The position numbers and the translations under genes were made by a program. From a bacterium (GTDB taxonomy: Bacteria; Patescibacteriota; Minisyncoccia; UBA6257; JAGOQP01), in NCBI GenBank assembly GCA_021814695.1, contig JAKAHY010000009.1, forward strand, positions 1 to 33,211: a stretch of DNA of 33,211 nucleotides, given 5' to 3'. Positions 14,973 through 20,800 of this stretch are shown in pieces (within the stretch, counting starts at the first letter, position 1; every line of letters begins with the position of its first letter). Under the pieces are notes generated by a model. The model made no database searches, was not told the origin of the DNA, and was given only the letters and a program-made list of their open reading frames with translations.

Positions 14973-15589
14973 TGTTATCGAAAAAGGATTATCTTTTAGT
15001 CGCGTTCATCGGTCTGTGCTTTGGTGTTTTTTTGATTCCGGTTCTCAATAATATTCAGATAGGAATTCCATTAAGCGCGTTGGTTATTGCCGGAATCGTA
15101 ATTTCATTCACATTATTTGCCGTGATTGCGTTGTGGGTGTCGGGTATGATTGCAAAAAAGATTCCCGTGATATTGCAAATAGCCAAATTTGCTGCCGTGG
15201 GAGCTTTTAACACCCTTCTTGATGCGGCTATTCTTAACGTTCTTATTTATCTTACCTCCATTGCCACCGGCATAGGATACGTTGGCTTTAAGGGTACGTC
15301 ATTTATAGTTGCAAATATCGCCAGTTATTATTGGAACAGATATTGGACTTTTACAATGTCGGACAAGGCGACTACTAGAGAATTCGGTAAATTTTTCGGA
15401 GTCAGTGTTGTGGGTCTTTTAATTAATATCGGGGTCGCGGCCTTAGTAGTTAATGTTATTGGCGCTCCGATTGGAATTTCTGCCGGCAGATGGGCAAATG
15501 TAGGGCTGTTGTTTGCAACATTAGCCGCTCTTTCATGGAATTTTGTCGGTTATAAGTTTTTTGTGTTTATTTCAAAAAAGAGTGAGTAA
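14972..15589 (+). CDS. GtrA-like membrane protein
   Basis: A 205-aa membrane protein. Residues about 70-200 form the four-helix GtrA domain (IAKFAAVGAFNTLLDAAILNVLIYL, quoted in part: FAAVGAFNTLLDAAI; ANIASYYWNRYWTF; LLFATLAALSWNFVGYKFFVF). Two additional hydrophobic segments precede it (residues 8-60), an extension not found in the minimal ~130-aa family. GtrA proteins are thought to help move polyprenyl-linked sugars across the membrane, which fits the GT4 enzyme elsewhere in the window, though they are not adjacent. It is the last gene of the operon, followed by a terminator. Confidence 0.9.
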   Translation: MLSKKDYLLVAFIGLCFGVFLIPVLNNIQIGIPLSALVIAGIVISFTLFAVIALWVSGMIAKKIPVILQIAKFAAVGAFNTLLDAAILNVLIYLTSIATGIGYVGFKGTSFIVANIASYYWNRYWTFTMSDKATTREFGKFFGVSVVGLLINIGVAALVVNVIGAPIGISAGRWANVGLLFATLAALSWNFVGYKFFVFISKKSE

Positions 15590-15605
15590 TCAAAAACTGG
15601 TTTTT

Positions 15606-15631
15606 TGCGGGGTTGATCCCGCACCTTTTTG
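15606..15631 (+). terminator. Operon terminator
   Basis: TGCGGG/CCCGCA with a 6-nt loop followed by CCTTTTTG. Its 3' arm is also part of the left inverted repeat around the GIY-YIG gene. Confidence 0.7.
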
Positions 15632-15635
15632 TTAC
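15618..15635 (+). repeat. Left inverted repeat of GIY-YIG module
   Basis: CCCGCACCTTTTTGTTAC; its reverse complement matches 15899-15916 at 17 of 18 positions. Confidence 0.7.
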
Positions 15636-15648
15636 ACATCGTCAGTAT

Positions 15649-15921
15649 ATGTATTACGTTTATATCCTAAACAATAAATTAGATGATAAGCTGTATATAG
15701 GTTATACAAACAATCTTGCGAGAAGGATTCACCAACATAATTCGGGTAAATCCTTATACACAAAAAGAAGCAAAGTCTGGGCACTTGTTTATTTTGAAGG
15801 CTACGCCTCTCAAGACGACGCCCAATACAGGGAGCAACAGCTTAAGGCCTACGGAAAAGTTTATTCTCAACTTAAGAGGCGAATACGGCGTAGCCTTAGT
15901 AACCAAAAGGTGCGGGGTTGA
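15649..15921 (+). CDS. GIY-YIG nuclease-domain protein
   Basis: A solitary GIY-YIG domain of the YhbQ type, about 90 aa. The start MYYVYIL gives the GIY-equivalent strand, KLYIGYTNNLARRIHQHNSG gives the YIG strand and catalytic arginine, and AQYREQQLKAYGK contains the metal-binding glutamate. The track start at 15613 would add 12 residues unlike the family, so ATG 15649 is preferred. The gene is bounded by an 18-bp inverted repeat and its 3' half contains a perfect 11-bp inverted repeat (AAGGCTACGCC at 15797 and GGCGTAGCCTT at 15887). Such stand-alone nucleases are numerous in CPR genomes and may be mobile. It ends on the -35 of the next promoter. Confidence 0.88.
   Translation: MYYVYILNNKLDDKLYIGYTNNLARRIHQHNSGKSLYTKRSKVWALVYFEGYASQDDAQYREQQLKAYGKVYSQLKRRIRRSLSNQKVRG
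15899..15916 (+). repeat. Right inverted repeat of GIY-YIG module
   Basis: GTAACCAAAAGGTGCGGG, partner of 15618-15635, lying in the last codons of the GIY-YIG gene. Confidence 0.7.
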
Positions 15922-15945
15922 CAATCGGTTAAAAGCGAGTATAAT
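15918..15945 (+). promoter_or_regulatory. Consensus promoter before a non-coding stretch
   Basis: Perfect TTGACA (15918-15923), 16 nt, perfect TATAAT (15940-15945). It is one of the strongest promoters in the window, yet no ORF follows. Confidence 0.85.
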
Positions 15946-15950
15946 TGAGC

Positions 15951-16040
15951 TTGAGTGAGTGATAGGCAGGCCTGGGCGATGATATCGATCTAGGTTTGTC
16001 CCTAATTGTTCCCCCCATCCTGCAAAGGGTGGGGGGTTTT
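15951..16040 (+). ncRNA. Candidate small RNA 1 (about 90 nt)
   Basis: A perfect promoter ends at 15945, and a strong 10-bp terminator lies at 16011-16040; no reading frame of useful length lies between. The transcript would start at about 15951 with TTGAGTGAGTG and contain a possible hairpin with CGAT/ATCG inner and CCT/AGG outer pairs. I do not recognise an Rfam family: it is not 6S, SRP or tmRNA by visible motifs. Its first 11 nt are perfectly complementary to the loop of candidate small RNA 2 (16161-16171). Confidence 0.6.
16011..16040 (+). terminator. Terminator of small RNA 1
   Basis: CCCCCCATCC/GGGTGGGGGG (one G-U pair) with a 6-nt loop and T4. Confidence 0.88.
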
Positions 16041-16070
16041 GGTTAACAATTATCTTGATTATTGTGCGAA

Positions 16071-16097
16071 ACCTCCCCAAAGTGGTGGGGGGTTTTG
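16071..16097 (+). terminator. Second C/G-rich terminator-like hairpin
   Basis: ACCTCCC/GGGGGGT followed by TTTGG. Its 3' half (GGTGGGGGGTTTTGGT) nearly repeats that of the terminator at 16011, so the two may be a duplication, or it may end a very short RNA begun near 16045. Confidence 0.5.
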
Positions 16098-16113
16098 GTA
16101 TGCGGCATTATGA

Positions 16114-16141
16114 TTGCAATGTAGAGTGTTTTTTGTATAAT
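16114..16141 (+). promoter_or_regulatory. Promoter of small RNA 2
   Basis: TTGCAA (16114-16119), 16 nt, TATAAT (16136-16141). Confidence 0.75.
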
Positions 16142-16147
16142 AATTAT

Positions 16148-16279
16148 GGTAGCGGACGAGCACTCACTCAATAAAAAAACAAGGAGGTCACCGCCGCTAC
16201 CATCGAAAATATCCGGGGAACCAGGAAAATATATCCCCAAAAATGCCGAGCCGCAAAAATAAGGGCTCGGTATTTTTTT
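16148..16279 (+). ncRNA. Candidate small RNA 2 with orphan SD loop
   Basis: The promoter predicts a start near 16148. The first 8 nt GGTAGCGG pair perfectly with CCGCTACC at 16194-16201 (10 bp if the flanking AT is included), closing a 38-nt loop. The loop holds CACTCACTCAA, complementary to the 5' end of small RNA 1, then an A-rich run and AAGGAGGT, a full anti-Shine-Dalgarno complement with no start codon behind it. A GGGG/CCCC helix and a strong terminator follow. A 38-aa frame from ATG 16146 exists, but that ATG lies only 4 nt after the -10 and so is probably upstream of the transcript. A non-coding RNA of about 130 nt is preferred. Confidence 0.6.
16243..16279 (+). terminator. Terminator of small RNA 2
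   Basis: ATGCCGAGCC/GGCTCGGTAT (one G-U) and T7. Confidence 0.9.
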
Positions 16280-16305
16280 ACTATTTTTTGGATAATTGAT
16301 AATAT
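16277..16305 (+). promoter_or_regulatory. murB promoter
   Basis: TTTACT, 17 nt, TGATAATAT with extended -10. A perfect 12-bp palindrome CTTACCGGTAAG (16327-16338) lies in the leader and could be an operator. Confidence 0.5.
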
Positions 16306-16349
16306 AGGAGTGGTAAAAGAGCGCACTTACCGGTAAGGGTCTTTATTTT

Positions 16350-17252
16350 ATGCAAATTAGAAAAAATGTTTTATTAAAAAATTATAGCGGTTATAAAATC
16401 GGAGGACCGGCTGATTTCTTTTGCGAACCAAAATCAAAAAAAGAACTCTTAACGGCCCTAAAGTTTTCAATTAATAAAAATATTCCAATTTATGTATTGG
16501 GTGGAGGGTTTAACGTTTTGATTTCGGATAGCGGTTTTAGGGGTTTGGTAATAAAGCCAAAAATTAATTCTTTGGTTATTAAGAATAACAATATAATAGT
16601 AGGAGCCGGCGTTGATTTGGGCAGGGCAATACGAGCTTCTTTAAAAAGCGGACTTATCGGACTTGAGGAATTTTCCGGAATTCCCGGAACGATCGGCGGC
16701 GCCTTGTATATGAACATCCATTATTATCAGGCGCTCTTAAGTAATTTTGTAGAATGGATAGAGTGCGTTGACGATAAATTGAATTTATATACCGTTAATG
16801 CCAAAAATAAAAATTGGAAATATGAATTTTCTCAGATCCAAGCAAACAAACTTATCGTCATTCGGGCATGTTTTAAACTAAAGAAGGTCGGTTCCGAAGA
16901 AAAATGGAAAACGATCGGTAAATCCGATGAAATTATCCGAACGCGTTTTTATAAATATCCCAAAGAACCGTCTGCCGGAAGCGTTTTTCAGAACATCGAT
17001 ACCAAAAAGTTCTATGGAGCGCCGGCAATATCAGCAGCTCATTACATTGACCGTCTGGGTATGAAGGGGACAAGAATCGGTGGGGCGGAAATTTCCGGAA
17101 GACACGCAAATATGATTATAAATAGAGGAGGAGCTACTGCCAAAGATGTTATCGCGCTGGCTTCTTTGATCAAAAAGCGAGTAAGGAGTAAATTTGGGAT
17201 AGAATTTAAGCCGGAAGTTCAGTTTGTGGGATTTAAAAAAAATCCTTTTTAA
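16350..17252 (+). CDS. murB: UDP-N-acetylenolpyruvoylglucosamine reductase
   Basis: A 300-aa FAD enzyme making UDP-MurNAc in peptidoglycan precursor synthesis. FAD-binding blocks are YVLGGGFNVLISD and GIPGTIGGALYMN; the proton-donor serine region is PSAGSVFQN; the C-terminal domain has GGAEISGRHANMIINRG and ends with the conserved glutamate in PEVQFVG. The N-terminus YKIGGPADF replaces the common 'NTxGxG'. All catalytic elements are present. It has its own promoter after the small RNA cluster; no other mur gene is adjacent. Confidence 0.96.
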   Translation: MQIRKNVLLKNYSGYKIGGPADFFCEPKSKKELLTALKFSINKNIPIYVLGGGFNVLISDSGFRGLVIKPKINSLVIKNNNIIVGAGVDLGRAIRASLKSGLIGLEEFSGIPGTIGGALYMNIHYYQALLSNFVEWIECVDDKLNLYTVNAKNKNWKYEFSQIQANKLIVIRACFKLKKVGSEEKWKTIGKSDEIIRTRFYKYPKEPSAGSVFQNIDTKKFYGAPAISAAHYIDRLGMKGTRIGGAEISGRHANMIINRGGATAKDVIALASLIKKRVRSKFGIEFKPEVQFVGFKKNPF

Positions 17253-17375
17253 TGAAAATTTAATAACTTTTAATTTTTTAGTCAGTCATTTCAAATTTTA
17301 TTTTTATTTTTTATTTTTTTGGAGTTATCCACTTTTTTTTGTTTCATAATAAAATAAATACTCTATAATTAAAGT
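17253..17375 (+). promoter_or_regulatory. AT-rich gap with promoter of the Lys-rich gene
   Basis: Very AT-rich spacer after murB without a clear terminator hairpin. GTTTCA (17341-17346), 17 nt, TATAAT (17364-17369) is the likely promoter for the downstream leader and 29-aa gene. Confidence 0.5.
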
Positions 17376-17394
17376 AGAAGATTAAATCAATATC

Positions 17395-17488
17395 GTCAGT
17401 TGGGCGGTTGCTAGTCGACAATCGTATGGCTGACTAAAATTAATATTCCTTTTTGCATTTTCGTGGCCACGAAAATGAGAGCAAAAGG
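17395..17488 (+). promoter_or_regulatory. Structured 5' leader with perfect palindrome
   Basis: Two elements precede the Lys-rich gene. The first is a stem-loop with outer GTCAG/CTGAC (17395-17399, 17430-17434) and inner GGTTG/CAATC. The second is a perfect 22-bp palindrome centred on CGTGGCCACG (17456-17477), extended by CCTTTTTGC/GCAAAAGG arms (17448-17488). The 3' arm contains AAAGGA, the only ribosome-binding-like sequence, so folding could hide it. An RNA regulatory switch or a protein-binding operator are both possible. Confidence 0.5.
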
Positions 17489-17501
17489 AACATTTTTATA
17501 A

Positions 17502-17591
17502 ATGGCAAAGAAAAAGATGACCAAGAAGAAAGTAAAGAAGGTAAAGAAAGTAAAGAAGGTCAAGAAAGTAAAAAAGAGTAAAAAAAGATAA
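17502..17591 (+). CDS. Lysine-rich miniprotein, 29 aa
   Basis: A short ORF absent from the track. It begins MAKKKMTKKK, continues as four KKV repeats and ends KKSKKR; about two thirds of residues are lysine. Promoter, leader and a strong terminator all point to a dedicated transcription unit, which argues it is a real gene and not random A-rich DNA. The composition resembles the C-terminal tails of histone H1-like nucleoid proteins, so nucleic-acid binding is inferred; ribosome association is an alternative. The Lys codons alternate AAG and AAA in a GTAAAGAAG repeat, which suggests growth by repeat slippage. The minus-strand ORF 17411..17692 is its shadow. Confidence 0.6.
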   Translation: MAKKKMTKKKVKKVKKVKKVKKVKKSKKR

Positions 17592-17605
17592 GGATTAACC
17601 TTGTC

Positions 17606-17640
17606 AAAAAAGCCTCCAATGTGATTTGGGGGCTTTTTTT
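17606..17640 (+). terminator. Terminator of the Lys-rich gene
   Basis: AAAAAGCCTCCAA/TTGGGGGCTTTTT with one G-U pair and a T-rich 3' end. Confidence 0.9.
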
Positions 17641-17653
17641 GCGGAAAAATCTG

Positions 17654-17662
17654 TGATATACT
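17654..17662 (+). promoter_or_regulatory. Extended -10 of the hpf-secA pair
   Basis: TGATATACT, about 54 nt before the hpf ATG. Confidence 0.55.
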
Positions 17663-17715
17663 GACATCGTTAATGTGGTCCTTATAAAACAATAAGAATA
17701 TAAAACCAATTATCC

Positions 17716-18069
17716 ATGAAAATTATTATAAAAGCGACGGAATTAGAGCTTAACGACGCCTTAAAAACTTACGTTACCGAAAAGTTCGCCCCAATGGAAA
17801 AAATAGTCAAAAGCTTTGAAGCTAACGGAGGGCTCCTATTAAAGGTAGAAATAGCCCGGACAACCCATCATCACAATAAGGGAAATGTTTTCTATGTGGA
17901 ATGCTCTATTACTATAGGAGACAAAGTTCTCAGGATCGAACAGACCGAGCAGGATATGCACGCAGCGATAGATCTCGCACAAGGAAGGCTAAAAGAGGAG
18001 TTGGAGCAGTTTAAAAAGAAAAAAATGGAAAAGAACCGCAAGGAAATAGATAGGATCAAAAACAAATAA
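17716..18069 (+). CDS. hpf: Ribosome hibernation factor, short HPF/RaiA type
   Basis: A 117-aa protein of the RaiA/HPF/YfiA family. It starts MKIIIKATELELNDALKTYV, has EIARTTHHHNKGNVFYVECSI and ends with RIEQTEQDMHAAIDLAQGRL and a highly basic Lys tail. It binds the 30S subunit near the A and P sites in stationary phase and blocks translation. It lacks the C-terminal dimerisation domain of long HPF, so it should stabilise inactive ribosomes without direct 100S dimerisation unless a partner is encoded elsewhere. secA begins 18 nt downstream; co-transcription of raiA and secA is common in bacteria. Confidence 0.93.
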   Translation: MKIIIKATELELNDALKTYVTEKFAPMEKIVKSFEANGGLLLKVEIARTTHHHNKGNVFYVECSITIGDKVLRIEQTEQDMHAAIDLAQGRLKEELEQFKKKKMEKNRKEIDRIKNK

Positions 18070-18087
18070 AAGATTATCTTCATTAGT

Positions 18088-20655
18088 ATGTCTCTGCTGG
18101 ATAAAATATTCTCTCCGATAGGGAGTTATAAGAAAATTGTTGAATCAATAAACGCCTTGGAACAAGGCGTTGTTAATCTATCGGATGAAGAAATCAAAAA
18201 TAAAGGCGAGGCGCTCAAATCTAAAATCAGGGACGGAAGTCTTTCCGTGGAAGATGCCCTACCCGAAGCATTCGCTCTTGTCAGAGAAGTTTCCAAAAGA
18301 ACCCTAAGCCAGCGCCACTACGATGTTCAGCTTATCGGAGGCATTGTAATGTCCGAAGGAAAGATTGCCGAAATGGCTACCGGAGAGGGAAAGACGTTGG
18401 CGGCAACTGCACCGGCATATTTGCACGGCCTTACCGGGAAAGGCGTACACGTTATCACCGTCAACGATTATCTGGCACAGCGTGATGCCGTCTGGATGGG
18501 ACAAATTTACGACACTCTCGGTCTTTCTGTGGCTTGCGTTGTTCATGACAATGCATTTATGTATGACCCGAATTGGCACATAACCGAGCAAGGAGACCAG
18601 ATGATAGACAAAGAAAGGGACATAACCGGAAGCTTTCGTGTGCAAAAAGAATATCTAAGGCCGGCTTCAAGAAAAGAAGCATATATGGCCGATATAGTTT
18701 ATGGCACAAACCACGAATTCGGTTTTGATTATCTTAGGGATAATCTTGCGTACTCCACCGGCCAGCAGGTTCAGCGCAAGCCTTATTTTGCGATAATCGA
18801 CGAAGTCGACAGCATTCTCATCGATGAAGCCAGAACTCCTTTGATTATTTCGGCTCCGGACACTCAAGCGGCGGAATACTATAAACTTTTTGCCAGAATC
18901 GTTCAGGCGTTAAAAAAAGACTCCGACTATACCGTCGACGAGAAAGCCAGAGTTGTTCAGATAACCGACGAAGGAATCGGAAATGTTGAAAAAATTCTTA
19001 ATATAGAAAATTTATACGATGCCCAAAATCTTAGGCTTGTGCATTATCTGGAAGAATCTCTTAAAGCCAAAGCCCTTTTCTTTAAAGACAGGCATTATGT
19101 AATAAAAAATCAGGAAATCATAATTGTTGATGAATTTACGGGACGTCTTATGCCCGGAAGGCGTTATTCCGGAGGACTTCATCAGGCGCTTGAAGCCAAA
19201 GAAGGAGTCAGAGTACAGGAGGAACAAAAAACTTTCGCTCAAATTACCATACAAAACTATTTCAGGTTATACGAAAAAATATCGGGTATGACGGGAACAG
19301 CCGCTACTTCATCGGAAGAGTTTAATAAAGTTTATGGGCTTGAAGTGGTGTCAATTCCGACAAACAAGCCTTCACAAAGAAAAGACCATCCGGATTATGT
19401 ATTTAAAACCAAGGAGTCCAAATACGAAGCCATCGTCAAAGAGGTCAAGGAACGGCAAGCCAAAGGGCAGCCTATTCTTGTTGGTACAACTTCTATAGAT
19501 GAAAATCAGCTGCTTTCTACGTATTTCGGCAATGCGGGTATTGCTCACGAGGTTTTAAACGCCAAAAATCACGAAAGAGAAGGAGAGATTATTGCTCAGG
19601 CCGGAAGAGCCGGAGCGGTTATGCTCGCCACCAACATGGCAGGAAGAGGAGTTGATATCGTGTTGGGGGGAAATCCTCCCGAGGCGGATAAAGCGGAAAA
19701 AGTAACAGATGCCGGAGGATTATTCGTTATCGGAACACAGCGCAATGAAGCCAGAAGAATCGATAACCAACTTAGGGGGCGTTCCGGAAGGCAGGGAGAT
19801 CCGGGGGAAACCAGATTTTTCCTATCTCTTGAAGATGAATTGATGAGGGTTTTTGGAGGGCCAAAGATCCAATCATTAATGACAACTCTCAAACTTCCCG
19901 AAAACATGCCGATAGAATCCGGTATGGTTGCCAGAGTTGTTGATGAGGCCCAAAAGAAAGTTGAGGGTATAAATTTTGATGTCCGCAAACATCTGTTGGA
20001 ATACGATACGGTTTTAAACAAACAGAGGCAGACTGTATACAAGAGGCGTCAGAATATGATGGAAAGAATAGAAAAAGGAGAGACAAATGAAGTTGTAAAA
20101 GAAATAGCGTCCGAAACGCTCCAAAAAAATAGCCTGACATTTGAAAGGGAAGAATTTGAAAAGTGGGTTAAAACAGCCGGCTTGTCTGAGAGCATATCCG
20201 AGGATGATTACGATAAAATAAAGCTAGGCGAGCTGCCAAAAAATATAATCGATAAAATAGACGAAGTTTCAAAAAGTCCGGAAACGGGAATGAGAGTTTT
20301 GGCGTCTATCGATATATTCTGGACCAACCACCTGGAAAACTTGGAGGCATTAATGGAATCGGTACGTATGCGCGCTTATGGACAAAGAGATCCTCTGGTT
20401 GAATATAAGCGGGAAAGCTTTCAGCTTTTTCAGAGTCTTATTGCAAATTCCAACGAGTGGGTTATTAACAACATCTTTCTTATAAGAAACGAGGTTCCGG
20501 CTCAGGCGGTTTCATTCGCGTCAAATAATGACGGACACAAAGAAATCGGCAGAAACGATCCTTGTCCCTGCGGAGCGATTAACCCGGAAACAGGTAGGAT
20601 ATATAAATACAAACATTGCGGATTAATAAATGCCCCTTATCATAAATCAAAGTAG
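18088..20655 (+). CDS. secA: Preprotein translocase ATPase SecA
   Basis: An 855-aa motor of the Sec pathway that pushes unfolded preproteins through SecYEG at the membrane. Walker A is MATGEGKTLAAT (about 96-107), the DEAD-type Walker B is IIDEVDSILIDEARTPL, and GTQRNEARRIDNQLRGRSGRQGD is helicase motif VI (quoted in part: RNEARRIDNQLRGRSGRQGD). The C-terminal SEC-C zinc segment NDPCPCGAINPETG...KHCG keeps Cys-x-Cys and a later His-Cys. There is an additional segment of about 40 residues (about 155-195, NAFMYDPNWHITEQGD onward) between the first nucleotide-binding strand region and YGTNHEFGFDYLRDN, absent from E. coli SecA and apparently typical of CPR. It follows hpf closely. Confidence 0.98.
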   Translation: MSLLDKIFSPIGSYKKIVESINALEQGVVNLSDEEIKNKGEALKSKIRDGSLSVEDALPEAFALVREVSKRTLSQRHYDVQLIGGIVMSEGKIAEMATGEGKTLAATAPAYLHGLTGKGVHVITVNDYLAQRDAVWMGQIYDTLGLSVACVVHDNAFMYDPNWHITEQGDQMIDKERDITGSFRVQKEYLRPASRKEAYMADIVYGTNHEFGFDYLRDNLAYSTGQQVQRKPYFAIIDEVDSILIDEARTPLIISAPDTQAAEYYKLFARIVQALKKDSDYTVDEKARVVQITDEGIGNVEKILNIENLYDAQNLRLVHYLEESLKAKALFFKDRHYVIKNQEIIIVDEFTGRLMPGRRYSGGLHQALEAKEGVRVQEEQKTFAQITIQNYFRLYEKISGMTGTAATSSEEFNKVYGLEVVSIPTNKPSQRKDHPDYVFKTKESKYEAIVKEVKERQAKGQPILVGTTSIDENQLLSTYFGNAGIAHEVLNAKNHEREGEIIAQAGRAGAVMLATNMAGRGVDIVLGGNPPEADKAEKVTDAGGLFVIGTQRNEARRIDNQLRGRSGRQGDPGETRFFLSLEDELMRVFGGPKIQSLMTTLKLPENMPIESGMVARVVDEAQKKVEGINFDVRKHLLEYDTVLNKQRQTVYKRRQNMMERIEKGETNEVVKEIASETLQKNSLTFEREEFEKWVKTAGLSESISEDDYDKIKLGELPKNIIDKIDEVSKSPETGMRVLASIDIFWTNHLENLEALMESVRMRAYGQRDPLVEYKRESFQLFQSLIANSNEWVINNIFLIRNEVPAQAVSFASNNDGHKEIGRNDPCPCGAINPETGRIYKYKHCGLINAPYHKSK

Positions 20656-20660
20656 CGGAG

Positions 20661-20690
20661 TCCTCCGAAGCTTGTTTAAGCGAAGGAGGA
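20661..20690 (+). repeat. GAA-loop hairpin repeat, copy 1
   Basis: Just after secA: outer arms TCCTCC/GGAGGA, symmetric internal loop GAA/GAA, inner stem GCTT/AAGC. It shares its architecture with copies near 27.2 kb and in RNase P RNA. Confidence 0.75.
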
Positions 20691-20752
20691 GTGTGGAAGT
20701 GGAAAAAAATATAAAAAATGCCATGGGGCCTAGAAAATAATTATTAATGTTT

Positions 20753-20781
20753 TAAAAAACCGGCCTAGAGCCGATTTTTTT
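20753..20781. terminator. Bidirectional terminator, secA and prepilin genes
   Basis: CGGC/GCCG core with loop ctaga, flanked by A6 and T7. It serves secA on the plus strand and the convergent prepilin gene on the minus strand, and nearly repeats the terminator at 6228. Confidence 0.8.
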
Positions 20782-20800
20782 CTGTAATTGAATAATAATA

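Noticed and set aside
16043-16240. 65-aa minus-strand ORF over the small RNA cluster
   Set aside because: It crosses a promoter and a terminator and has no ribosome-binding site or family resemblance.
16146-16262. 38-aa ORF starting ATG 16146
   Set aside because: The ATG is only 4 nt after the -10 and forms part of a perfect stem; the composition matches no known protein. A non-coding RNA is a better explanation.
16148-16279. 6S, SRP or tmRNA identity for the small RNAs
   Set aside because: None of the conserved motifs of these RNAs (SRP domain IV, tmRNA tRNA-like ends, 6S central bubble) is visible.
17411-17692. 93-aa minus-strand ORF rich in Phe and Thr
   Set aside because: Antisense shadow of the Lys-rich miniprotein and its terminator.
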